Below, one piece after another: positions 8,446 to 15,916 of a DNA stretch of 64,000 bases. Numbering within the stretch: the first letter of the stretch is position 1; each line of letters begins with the position of its first letter. A program made the position numbers and the translations under genes. The stretch comes from Sphingobacterium pedocola (GTDB lineage: Bacteria; Bacteroidota; Bacteroidia; Sphingobacteriales; Sphingobacteriaceae). A model generated the notes under the pieces. It had not been told where the DNA came from, did no database searches, and worked only from the letters and a program-made list of their open reading frames with translations. The stretch spans positions 752,088-816,087 of the forward strand of contig NZ_MU158690.1 of assembly GCF_015209965.1 (NCBI RefSeq), written 5' to 3'.

Positions 8446-9660
8446 ATGAATAGAGAACAAGCCCTAAAAAACCTTTCTTTGCCGGTGGATGCCGACATCG
8501 AGATGATCCGCATGCGTTTTGCGGCACGATATACATTAAGCGATACACAGTACGACCGCGCCCTAACCGATAGGATGAAGGAGCTGCACGAACAACATAT
8601 CCGCGAACTGGAGCAAGCGTACAAAGTGCTCACCGACAATCCGATTATTTCGGACATGGGGGCTTTGCTTTCCTTAGGTAAAGGGTATGTCGAAGAAGGC
8701 GAGTACATGCTCGGTGAAGACGAATCTGTTGTTGCTGAAGAAGCACTGGCATTTTTTGCGCTATATCCACATGAGGTCTCCGAACTTTTGGAACAGCGGT
8801 ATGCGCAGTATGTCGAGGGGCTGGAATATGCCATGCAACAGGTCGGGTTGGAAGCGTCGAAGGAACCTTTCCGACAGGAAATACGACGGGCAAAAGTCTG
8901 TTTAGACGTTGCAATCAATTACCGCTTAACAAATCAGCTGGTCGCTGCTACAGAACAAGAACCAGAAGAAGAGATGGGGCTTCCTACATCTGATTTGTAT
9001 GACAAAAGACTCAATGCGCACACGGCTCACCGCAAAGAGGAACCAAGCAAGAGCAAGCTTATCGGTATTTTTACGGTAATCCTCTGTTTATCGCTTATTG
9101 GCGCCTGGTTTGCCAAAGATTACTGGATAAATGATGATAAAGAAAGGGTAGACGAACCAAACGGTAAACTTGAGCCTATAGCATCGTTAAACATTGAGCC
9201 GGAGGGGGCAAATCAGCCTCCTGACATTACTGAAAAAAAGAATGTGCCACACACTTTAGCCGCTCCACCCATAGAACCACCTTTGACCATCGTTAAAAGC
9301 ATACTGAAAAAGTATACATCCGGTTATGAAATAACAGTAACGAAAGGCAATATCCAGCTGACCGGCCTTCGACAATACCTGCTTCCGCTGAAAAATATCG
9401 ATACTATTAATGAGAAAAATCAATTTGTCAGCTTGTCCGGTCGCTCGCTGTATGTAGATGGCAAACCAACGAAAACAGCCGATGGTGTGGTGCTGTCGAA
9501 TATCCCCTCGGCCGATAAAAGCCGTTTGATAGATGCAATACGTAGACTGGCTCCGTTGCCAGCTAAAGCGTCATCAGCTCTTGCACAGGATCTCGGAGAA
9601 GCGAACCCTATTCTCAAAAAGGACAGTGTAAAAGTGATTGCGCAAGGAGCAGATATATGA
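8446..9660 (+). CDS. Divergent J-like domain membrane protein
   Basis: A 404-residue product from ATG 8446; an upstream in-frame GTG at 8398 would overlap the preceding gene and is less likely because MNREQALKNLSLPVDAD aligns with the starts of the paralogues. The J-like part (1-65) keeps the helical pattern and ELEQAYKVLTDN end but has no HPD or HND: ARYTLSD stands at that point. A longer cytoplasmic helical region (about 70-190) with acidic stretches follows. One transmembrane helix (LIGIFTVILCLSLIGAWFA, about 205-223) leads to a proline-rich linker and a C-terminal region (about 285-390) that looks beta-rich (YEITVTKGNIQLTGL, SLYVDGKPTKTADGVVLS) and matches nothing I know. It has neither WG repeats nor an OmpA domain. 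It starts 23 bases after the WG gene and ends 13 bases before the next gene. Confidence 0.8.
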   Translation: MNREQALKNLSLPVDADIEMIRMRFAARYTLSDTQYDRALTDRMKELHEQHIRELEQAYKVLTDNPIISDMGALLSLGKGYVEEGEYMLGEDESVVAEEALAFFALYPHEVSELLEQRYAQYVEGLEYAMQQVGLEASKEPFRQEIRRAKVCLDVAINYRLTNQLVAATEQEPEEEMGLPTSDLYDKRLNAHTAHRKEEPSKSKLIGIFTVILCLSLIGAWFAKDYWINDDKERVDEPNGKLEPIASLNIEPEGANQPPDITEKKNVPHTLAAPPIEPPLTIVKSILKKYTSGYEITVTKGNIQLTGLRQYLLPLKNIDTINEKNQFVSLSGRSLYVDGKPTKTADGVVLSNIPSADKSRLIDAIRRLAPLPAKASSALAQDLGEANPILKKDSVKVIAQGADI

Positions 9661-9673
9661 TACGTAAAATTTT

Positions 9674-10306
9674 ATGGAAGAGAACGATATGGATGATAAC
9701 AAACGTGAAATACTGGAGAAGCGACGCGTAGCGCTACAGGTAAAGTTGCTTGCGAAGACCTATATTGATAAACATATAGCGCCCACACAGGAAATATTAG
9801 ATTACTTACGGCGGGAGGGGGTTGTGTACCAAATTGCCGGTCTTCCCTTTGTACCTGTCGAGTATCAACCATATATCATGGAAGTAATCACACAGCCATT
9901 GTATAACGACTCCGGCTTTCGGCCAGCTCACCTGCAATGCGCGGCGTTGGAGGCACTATTGGACGGAATATTCGAGCGGTTTCCGTCCGTTAATCCACTG
10001 CGTTACGTACCTGATCTGCCGCAATATGCAGACTGCCACGCCGCATCACTTCAAAATGGTTACCGAGACGGACTAGAAAAGGTGGTTCAAGCACTAGGTT
10101 TGGAAGAACAGCTTGTATACATGCATTTTCTGCACTATGGGCTCGTCTTGATCGCATCGCTTCAAGAACTGGGCGCACACGATCACGAGGATATTTTCAG
10201 TACCTGGATCGGTGAGGTGGTCATTTTTCCGGCGCAGCTAGATTGGTTAATTGCCTTTACATTGGAGGAAGAATGGTTAGGCGGGAGAAAACAAAAAAAG
10301 AACTGA
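9674..10306 (+). CDS. Cytoplasmic helical protein of unknown function
   Basis: A 210-residue protein without signal or membrane segment, rich in predicted helices (KREILEKRRVALQVKLL at the start, then ALEALLDGIFERF and LEKVVQALGLEEQLVYMHF) and ending in a Lys-rich tail. Starts at ATG 9674 or at 9689. I recognise no family and see no catalytic motif. Spacing is tight on both sides (13 bases from the divergent J-like gene, 3 bases before the serpin-like gene), so it is co-expressed with them. A cytoplasmic adaptor for the Hsp70/J-like group is conceivable but only by context. Confidence 0.7.
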   Translation: MEENDMDDNKREILEKRRVALQVKLLAKTYIDKHIAPTQEILDYLRREGVVYQIAGLPFVPVEYQPYIMEVITQPLYNDSGFRPAHLQCAALEALLDGIFERFPSVNPLRYVPDLPQYADCHAASLQNGYRDGLEKVVQALGLEEQLVYMHFLHYGLVLIASLQELGAHDHEDIFSTWIGEVVIFPAQLDWLIAFTLEEEWLGGRKQKKN

Positions 10307-10309
10307 AAA

Positions 10310-11356
10310 ATGTATTATTCATTACACAAGAAGGCGTATCTGCCACCGGTTTACATCATCTTGCTCGGCCTCATGGCAATAGCGTGCCATCCCCCGCAAG
10401 CCAACGAAAAAATAGATAATACTACGAGTTCCCTTGTGGATTCAAGCATCCTGCATTTCATTCCGACGATGCAGCACCGTGTACCTGTAGATCGAAATGC
10501 GGTGTATGCCGCAAGCCTTCCGTTAGCATGGAATGTGCTGCGTACTGAAATTAATGCATCTGCTGCAATAAAAACAGACATGCACAGTTTAGCCCTGCTC
10601 GATAGTGTATCGACCCGAATCGATGCGCTCGATGATGCAGACTACCAACGTAAGGTGGAACGTGTCGGCAGCGGTATCAGCGTGGCAACCCGACAAAAGA
10701 TTGATCTTACTTTTTCACCATCATTTGATGATTTGTCCGGGAAATTGCTGTTTGACAGCGTTCCGGTAACGGCTTTTGGAACCTCAAAGGAACAAAATGC
10801 AATACATCCACATCAAGTCGAAGTACTGGTATACCGAAGCGACGAGCATTTTGCGGTACGCTTAAACCCTGCGGAGCAGGATCACGAGATTTTGCTTTTT
10901 AAAGCCGATCGCTCTTTTGATGATTTCGCACAAATGTATAAGGTACTATTGGAAGAATGCGAACGGGGTGAAAAAGAACAGATAGATCCCACACAACAGT
11001 GGCGTTATCAGCTTACGGATGTGGACGAGCTCCTCATCCCAACGGTTGGATTTGATAAACGCACTATCTATGCCCAATTTGCGGGGCAAATATTTGGTGT
11101 TCAACAAGCGGAATATACTGTTGAGGAAGTGAGCCAAAGTGTTGCTTTCGTCATGAATAAATACGGCGTAAGTATGGAAACGGGAGCGGAGATTATCGTC
11201 AGTATGGGCGGTGTGCCCATGGATGATATGCCGAAACCGAAAATGCTCCGGTTTGACAAGCCATTCTATATCATGATGAAAAAAAGCGACAAGGTATCGC
11301 CCTATCTGGTCGTATACATTGCCAATACGCTGTTATTAGAAAAAGGAGAACGCTAG
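10310..11356 (+). CDS. Lipoprotein with serpin-like sequence pattern
   Basis: A 348-residue product with an N-terminal signal ending in the lipobox-like MAIAC (Cys 26 or so), hence probably a lipoprotein. Several features line up with serpins: VYAASLPLAW near the start of the mature part (cf. the first conserved helix), a run reading HQVEVLVYRSDEHFAV then LLFKADRSFDDF (cf. the strands before and after the LPxD region), VDELLIPTVGF (cf. the hinge strand before the LxxLG helix), VAFVMNKYGVSMETGAEI (cf. the hinge with NEEGTEAAA) and a final LRFDKPFYIMMKK strand with YLVVYIANTLL (cf. the FxRPFLF...GxV end). The length also fits a serpin (about 350-380). The hinge is atypical, so inhibitory activity is doubtful. 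It ends the Region A operon; the first strong terminator downstream is at 11690. Confidence 0.6.
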   Translation: MYYSLHKKAYLPPVYIILLGLMAIACHPPQANEKIDNTTSSLVDSSILHFIPTMQHRVPVDRNAVYAASLPLAWNVLRTEINASAAIKTDMHSLALLDSVSTRIDALDDADYQRKVERVGSGISVATRQKIDLTFSPSFDDLSGKLLFDSVPVTAFGTSKEQNAIHPHQVEVLVYRSDEHFAVRLNPAEQDHEILLFKADRSFDDFAQMYKVLLEECERGEKEQIDPTQQWRYQLTDVDELLIPTVGFDKRTIYAQFAGQIFGVQQAEYTVEEVSQSVAFVMNKYGVSMETGAEIIVSMGGVPMDDMPKPKMLRFDKPFYIMMKKSDKVSPYLVVYIANTLLLEKGER

Positions 11357-11465
11357 TAAACACGAAGGAACTTATTTTTTCAGGTGCGTGTTGTTATTTA
11401 ATTTCAATCATTCAATCTGGGGCCTCTTTATTCTTCAGCAGTATCGTTATGCCGCTACGCTACCT

Positions 11466-11615
11466 ATGCGAATGCGTTTTGAAGAACTGACTTTTCTGTA
11501 TTTTTATAATGTATAGAAAGACACCTATGCAAAAGAGCAGAAATTTAAAGAATTTGTTCGCGACCCCGAACTGCAGGATGGATGGAAGAACTCAAAGTCT
11601 AATTTAGCAAAATAA
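11466..11615 (+). pseudogene. Possible short gene remnant with one internal stop
   Basis: From ATG 11466 one frame reads RMRFEELTFLYFYNV, meets TAG at 11514-11516, and continues as KDTYAKEQKFKEFVRD then PELQDGWKNSKSNLAK to TAA at 11613. The second part has a protein-like composition. No family recognised. It could be a decayed gene end or chance; support is weak. Confidence 0.2.
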
Positions 11616-11689
11616 GTCCCTACGATCAGACTTCATTTTATACTGTTGTTAGTTTGTCATTATATATCGATGTATTAGCTTTAAAACGT

Positions 11690-11717
11690 AACCCCGATCT
11701 AATTTTAGATCGGGGTT
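11690..11717. terminator. Strong hairpin between convergent genes
   Basis: A perfect 13-bp inverted repeat, left arm AACCCCGATCTAA and right arm TTAGATCGGGGTT, with a 2-base centre (in practice an 11-bp stem with a larger loop). It is followed by a short T-run on the + strand and preceded by A-rich sequence. It lies between the + strand Region A operon and the - strand PUL 1 operon, so it can stop transcription from both sides. Confidence 0.75.
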
Positions 11718-11728
11718 TGCATTCGATA

Positions 11729-11932
11729 TTATAGCTTTGGAACCGCCCGTTTGTGACGCTTTCCCACATGCTTCTGCAGAGAGGATATCTGTACCTTCAG
11801 GTCTACTGCTACGAAATGAAGGTCGTTATCGGGAGACGCTGGCGGATTTTTGGACGGAATGATCACTTTTGCATCTACATTTTTTAAACGCTCGGCAATA
11901 GCCCTTCCTGATCCTTTTGTCCGCCAGCTACC
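11729..11932 (-). pseudogene. Truncated short-chain dehydrogenase (SDR) remnant
   Basis: On the minus strand the frame from 11932 to the TAA at 11729-11731 reads RTKGSGRAIAERLKNVDAKV, IIPSKNPPAS and LHFVAVDL. This matches the start of an SDR Rossmann fold: glycine-rich loop (TKGxGxAIAERL), second strand with a basic residue and the DL after the third strand. The preceding glycines of TGG are lost and a stop codon stands directly upstream, and after about 45 residues the similarity ends in an unrelated tail (LQKHVGKRHKRAVPKL). It is a dead gene fragment downstream of the MFS gene on the same strand. Confidence 0.55.
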
Positions 11933-11943
11933 TCAGAATAATG

Positions 11944-13245
11944 CTAATCATCTTCCAAAAAATCCAAATCTCGTCCATGTGTCTCTGAAATACTGGAGAT
12001 GGAGTATATACTCACGATAAAACAGATGACTGCTATAATGGTTACAGACTCTATTACGCCAATATATTCTTTTAGACCCACAAAAAGACTTGTCATTAAG
12101 ATGACCGTACCGCGAACCATATTAGGAATAGTGGTTGCAGCCGTAGCACGCATATTCGTACCAAACTGCTCTGCACCAATAGTAACAAACATGGCCCAAT
12201 AGCCCACTCCAAATCCCAGCAATGCAATCAGTGTATAAAAGATAAAACTCGTATTGATAGGGGCATACAAAAGTATTATGGTAAATACAAGGGTAAACAA
12301 TATCATATACAACACCGCTTTCTTTCGTGATTTGAGGTAGTGGCTAATCAGTCCGCTTGAAAGATCGCCCAAAGACAATCCAATATAACACCACATAATA
12401 GCTAAACCCGGTTGGACAGGTTCTTTTATCCCGAGGGCTACACCCAGCTCGTTACTGAACGTAGCAAGTATGCCGATGACAAACCACGTAACGACGCCTA
12501 TGCCTATACAACGCAGATAGCGAAATAGGCGATCTTTGTTGGTAAAAAGCATCAGAAAATTTCCTTTTTTTACGTGTTTCTTATTTTTAATATGGCTAAA
12601 TACACCCGATTCGAATACACCTACACGCAACGCAAGCAACAACATACCCATCCCTCCGCCAATGAAATAGGCCGTCCTCCAATCAAACAGTTCTACCGTG
12701 AAATAAGCGAATACGGCTCCAAGTAAACCGATACAAGCGACCAAAGATGTCCCTATTGCCCGTAATCTTTTCGGCAGTATTTCAGAAACCAAGGTAATAC
12801 CGGCGCCCAGTTCTCCCGCTAGTCCTATCCCAGCTACAAAACGTAAAATTTTATACGTATCGGCATCTTGCACAAAACCACAAGCTATGTTAGCAAGAGA
12901 ATACGTCAATATGGAACCGAACAATACCGATAGGCGACCTTTTTTATCTCCCAGCACACCCCATAATATACCGCCCAATATTAGTCCTGTCATTTGCCAG
13001 TTGATAATACTCGCACCAATGATAGAAACCTGCGCATCCGTATATCCCAATGACAAGAGACTTGGAATTCGCACGATACCAAACAGGAGTAAATCATAGA
13101 TATCTACAAAATATCCCAATGCCGCCACAATAACCGGGATAGATAACAGATGTTGAACGTTTGTTTTTCCTTTACTTTGTGCGACATTAGGGATGTTGAC
13201 GTCCATACTATCAGGCAACAAATCCGATGTTCTATTACTTTCCAT
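11944..13245 (-). CDS. MFS transporter (sugar/organic acid:H+ symporter type)
   Basis: A 433-residue inner-membrane carrier with about 12 hydrophobic segments. The loop after TM2 carries the MFS signature GVLGDKKGRLSVLFG (motif A). The first helix reads VAALGYFVDIYDLLLFGIV with two Asp residues, typical for the metabolite:H+ symporter branch, and RAIGTSLVACIGLLGAVFA fits the middle of the N-half. A charged central loop (HIKNKKHVKK) separates the halves. It is the last gene of the PUL 1 operon; its start overlaps the end of the BNR_4 gene by 11 bases. Inferred substrate: the sugar, uronate or oligosaccharide released by the enzymes encoded upstream. The sequence does not fix the substrate. Confidence 0.88.
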   Translation of the reverse strand: MESNRTSDLLPDSMDVNIPNVAQSKGKTNVQHLLSIPVIVAALGYFVDIYDLLLFGIVRIPSLLSLGYTDAQVSIIGASIINWQMTGLILGGILWGVLGDKKGRLSVLFGSILTYSLANIACGFVQDADTYKILRFVAGIGLAGELGAGITLVSEILPKRLRAIGTSLVACIGLLGAVFAYFTVELFDWRTAYFIGGGMGMLLLALRVGVFESGVFSHIKNKKHVKKGNFLMLFTNKDRLFRYLRCIGIGVVTWFVIGILATFSNELGVALGIKEPVQPGLAIMWCYIGLSLGDLSSGLISHYLKSRKKAVLYMILFTLVFTIILLYAPINTSFIFYTLIALLGFGVGYWAMFVTIGAEQFGTNMRATAATTIPNMVRGTVILMTSLFVGLKEYIGVIESVTIIAVICFIVSIYSISSISETHGRDLDFLEDD

Positions 13246-14737
13246 TCGTGTTATATATTCTTTCCGGTTTTACAAATGGGCTATCCACATTTTCTGGTAG
13301 CCGATAAACATTTCCTTTTTCGTCCGTAAAATAAAGTCTAGAATTAGAGGGTTCTCGACCATTACCGTCACTCCACAGCGCAACAAAATCAGGATGGACA
13401 TTCACGGGGCGTCGCGCAAAACTGTGATTATGTACGCTGTTTTTTGTAAGCTCTTTGCTCTTTTTCCAAGTTTTGCCTTCATTTTTTGATTCCCAACGCA
13501 CCATTTCTCCACCTGTATTGTATTCTTGAGGTCCCATGCTGGTTGGAGCGATGACTACCCATTTCCGCTTATCAATGTAAAGCGAACCAAGGTCATAATT
13601 ATTGCCTGAAGTCGTGAAAGGCCTTATTTCCCATGATTTTCCATTCCAGCGAGCGGTATGCCATTCTCGTGGACCATGTTCCGGACCTGGAAGCGGCCCT
13701 TTACTCGTCAAATACAGAATAACTGGATTGCCTTTTTCATCAAAATTGACATCGGAGATATATACATTTCTTTCCTTGCTGTCATATTCTTGCACCAGCG
13801 CCGCGTTATCAATATCCATAAGCGGCAAGGTAACAGCGTTGCCGTCGATCGTTTGCCATGTTTTACCAAAATCTTTTGTTTGTAGATAATACAAGTTGGT
13901 GCGGAAATCCAACCCCCCGCGTACTGGGCGTTTTGGGTGATAGTTAAACGCAGTTCCGACCAGATTCTCCCGATGCCCACTGGTTTGATATTGGCCTACA
14001 CCAAGCCTCGATAAATCATTCCATTCAGACCATTCTACTCCATTTGAGCTGCTCATATATTTGATTACCCGTCCACTATCTTTTTCGTAGCGTGTGAACA
14101 AGCCCAAAAAGCCATTCTCTTTCGTGTAGTACATCTGTAAATAAGAAAAATTGTTCAGGGGAACTTTTTTTCCGTTCTCTAATCGCGTGGCTTCTACCCG
14201 CTCAAACGTACTGATATCGTAAGGTTTTATGCTCTTATGGATAAAAGAAGGCCTACCTGTACCATGCGATGTAGAGAAAATCCAGATATGTCCATCTTTG
14301 TCTACCTGTATAACCGGATTATCATGCGCGTCGTCCGTTGCCTTGTTCACGACCATAACAGGTCGCGCCACTTCACCTGTTTTGTGATCGAAATAGGATA
14401 CAGTATGAATCAGCGTTTTACCGGTCTCGTCGGTCCCGCCATAGCAGAAGAATGTTTTGTCTACTTCCGGCGTATAAACAGAAAAAGGATAATGATTGGC
14501 GCAGTAGGTCGCCATTCCACCACTGTACTTGTATTTGTATTCGTTTGCTATCTTTCCCGCAGAACCTGCTCCAGCAATCATGTACCAGATGCCATTAAAA
14601 CCATTTGCAGGTTTATTTAATAGTTTGGCATCACCGTAGATTTTATCTTTTTTAGCATCGTTTTGTGCACTGCCTTTTATTGAAAAAAGGCAAAGGACTA
14701 GCGCCAATCCGATGTAGATATGATATTTACTTTTCAT
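13235..14737 (-). CDS. Secreted BNR_4 beta-propeller glycan-active enzyme
   Basis: A 500-residue protein with a cleavable signal (ending near FSIKGSAQ). The rest has the pattern of a seven-bladed propeller of the BNR_4 type: GFNGIWYMIAGAGSAGK, KYSGGMATYCANHYPFSVY, VIQVDKDGHIWIFSTSHGTG and NFSYLQMYYTKENG follow in order, with repeated blades such as VNFDEKGNPVILYLTS. Known families with this fold act on rhamnose-uronate linkages (ulvan lyases PL24/PL25, the rhamnose-glucuronate lyase PL27, the rhamnohydrolase GH145). Conserved His and Tyr residues (TYCANHYPF, STSHGTG, SGHREN) are catalytic candidates. The neighbouring GH105 gene, which acts on unsaturated uronates made by lyases, makes a lyase the better guess. 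It ends inside the start of the MFS gene and lies 19 bases after GH105. Confidence 0.8.
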   Translation of the reverse strand: MKSKYHIYIGLALVLCLFSIKGSAQNDAKKDKIYGDAKLLNKPANGFNGIWYMIAGAGSAGKIANEYKYKYSGGMATYCANHYPFSVYTPEVDKTFFCYGGTDETGKTLIHTVSYFDHKTGEVARPVMVVNKATDDAHDNPVIQVDKDGHIWIFSTSHGTGRPSFIHKSIKPYDISTFERVEATRLENGKKVPLNNFSYLQMYYTKENGFLGLFTRYEKDSGRVIKYMSSSNGVEWSEWNDLSRLGVGQYQTSGHRENLVGTAFNYHPKRPVRGGLDFRTNLYYLQTKDFGKTWQTIDGNAVTLPLMDIDNAALVQEYDSKERNVYISDVNFDEKGNPVILYLTSKGPLPGPEHGPREWHTARWNGKSWEIRPFTTSGNNYDLGSLYIDKRKWVVIAPTSMGPQEYNTGGEMVRWESKNEGKTWKKSKELTKNSVHNHSFARRPVNVHPDFVALWSDGNGREPSNSRLYFTDEKGNVYRLPENVDSPFVKPERIYNTNGK

Positions 14738-14756
14738 GTTATTTATATCAAATTCT

Positions 14757-15860
14757 TTATCTCTTCAATTTAATTACTTCGCTGCCGGCCAATAAGAATG
14801 CCCCTGTCCCGTACACTTCCCAGCTGTTTTCACTGAAATTTTTCTGCGGTGTTGCTCCGATAGGCTGCACCCATCCCACGCGTCCTTCTTCATTCACACA
14901 TGTTGTAAGTGCTACCCAAGCTTTTTCGACGATCGGCAAAAATTCCTTTTTATCCAATAAATTATTATTAATACCCCACGCTAAAGCATAGCAGAAAAAA
15001 CCCGAGCCGCTCACTTCTCCTCCCGGATAAGATGCCGGATCTAAAAGACTGGCCCGCCATAAACCATCAGCTTGCTGTAATTCCCTTATACGGCTTGCCA
15101 TTTCCATGAATAGACCTTCGTAGAAGGCACGCTTCGGATAATCTTGAGGCAGCTCTTTTAAAATACGAACCAATCCCCCCATTACCCAACCATTGCCGCG
15201 CGACCAGAATATTTTCTTGCCGTTAGCTTCCTTACGTCCCGAACCATCTGGTTTGATAACATAATTAAGGTCACGGGCAAATAGTCGTTCTTCCTTATTG
15301 TATAATAAGTCGTACGATTCTTCGAAATATTCATCACTTGCATCCAGGTACTTTTTTTCTCCCGTGATCATTGCTAACTTCACCAATGTAGGCGGTCCCA
15401 TGAACAACGCATCGCACCACCACCATTTAATCACGTCGACCTCTCCCTTTGTGGGGTAAGGGTTTGCTAATAGCTTATCTACTACTTCAATAGTGGGCTG
15501 GATCATTTCAGGTTTTCGTTCCTCTTGATATAAATCCAGATACGTTTGGTTCACGACAATATCATCTGCATGGTACCACCGCTTGAACGGCATCCAATCC
15601 TGCGTGCTAGCGATATCCCGCATCGCATTATAGACCTTTTTCGATCCGGTGGTTTGCCATGTCGCCACCACACCAGCGTATAATGCACCATTGGTCCAAT
15701 CCTTCGGATCATGTTTAGGATGTTTAAGCTGCCAGTCGGTAGCCTTCAGCATTATATTTTTAATATATTTTTTACTGAATACTTTTTTGTCTGTACGTTG
15801 AGCAAACGTCATTCCGGTAACGACGACCAGCATCAATAGGGTTAAGATTCTCTTTGTCAT
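14757..15860 (-). CDS. GH105 unsaturated rhamnogalacturonyl/glucuronyl hydrolase
   Basis: A 367-residue protein with a signal peptide (LLMLVVVTGMTFAQ), so periplasmic. The (alpha/alpha)6-barrel features of GH105 are clear: DWTNGALYAGVVATW, then KRWYHADDIVVNQTYLDLY, IKWWWCDALFMGPP with the presumed catalytic Asp (about residue 150), FWSRGNGWVMGGL (about 218) and SGSGFFCYALAWGINNN. The family removes 4,5-unsaturated uronic acids from the non-reducing ends of oligosaccharides produced by polysaccharide lyases, by hydration of the double bond. This fits the BNR_4 enzyme encoded directly downstream. It has full family length. Substrate could be unsaturated galacturonate-rhamnose or glucuronate-rhamnose. 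Confidence 0.92.
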   Translation of the reverse strand: MTKRILTLLMLVVVTGMTFAQRTDKKVFSKKYIKNIMLKATDWQLKHPKHDPKDWTNGALYAGVVATWQTTGSKKVYNAMRDIASTQDWMPFKRWYHADDIVVNQTYLDLYQEERKPEMIQPTIEVVDKLLANPYPTKGEVDVIKWWWCDALFMGPPTLVKLAMITGEKKYLDASDEYFEESYDLLYNKEERLFARDLNYVIKPDGSGRKEANGKKIFWSRGNGWVMGGLVRILKELPQDYPKRAFYEGLFMEMASRIRELQQADGLWRASLLDPASYPGGEVSGSGFFCYALAWGINNNLLDKKEFLPIVEKAWVALTTCVNEEGRVGWVQPIGATPQKNFSENSWEVYGTGAFLLAGSEVIKLKR

Positions 15861-15916
15861 AACTTTTTCTTCACAATAAATTTAAATTGAACAACACATT
15901 ATTAATATAATGTAAA

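Noticed and set aside
1..11356. Region A as an anti-phage defence island
   Set aside because: Hsp70-like, dynamin-like and serpin-like proteins might suggest conflict, but there is no nuclease, toxin, ATPase effector or mobile context to support it.
14237..14620. Plus-strand frame of 127 codons
   Set aside because: Antisense to the BNR_4 gene, whose signal peptide and propeller motifs are clear.
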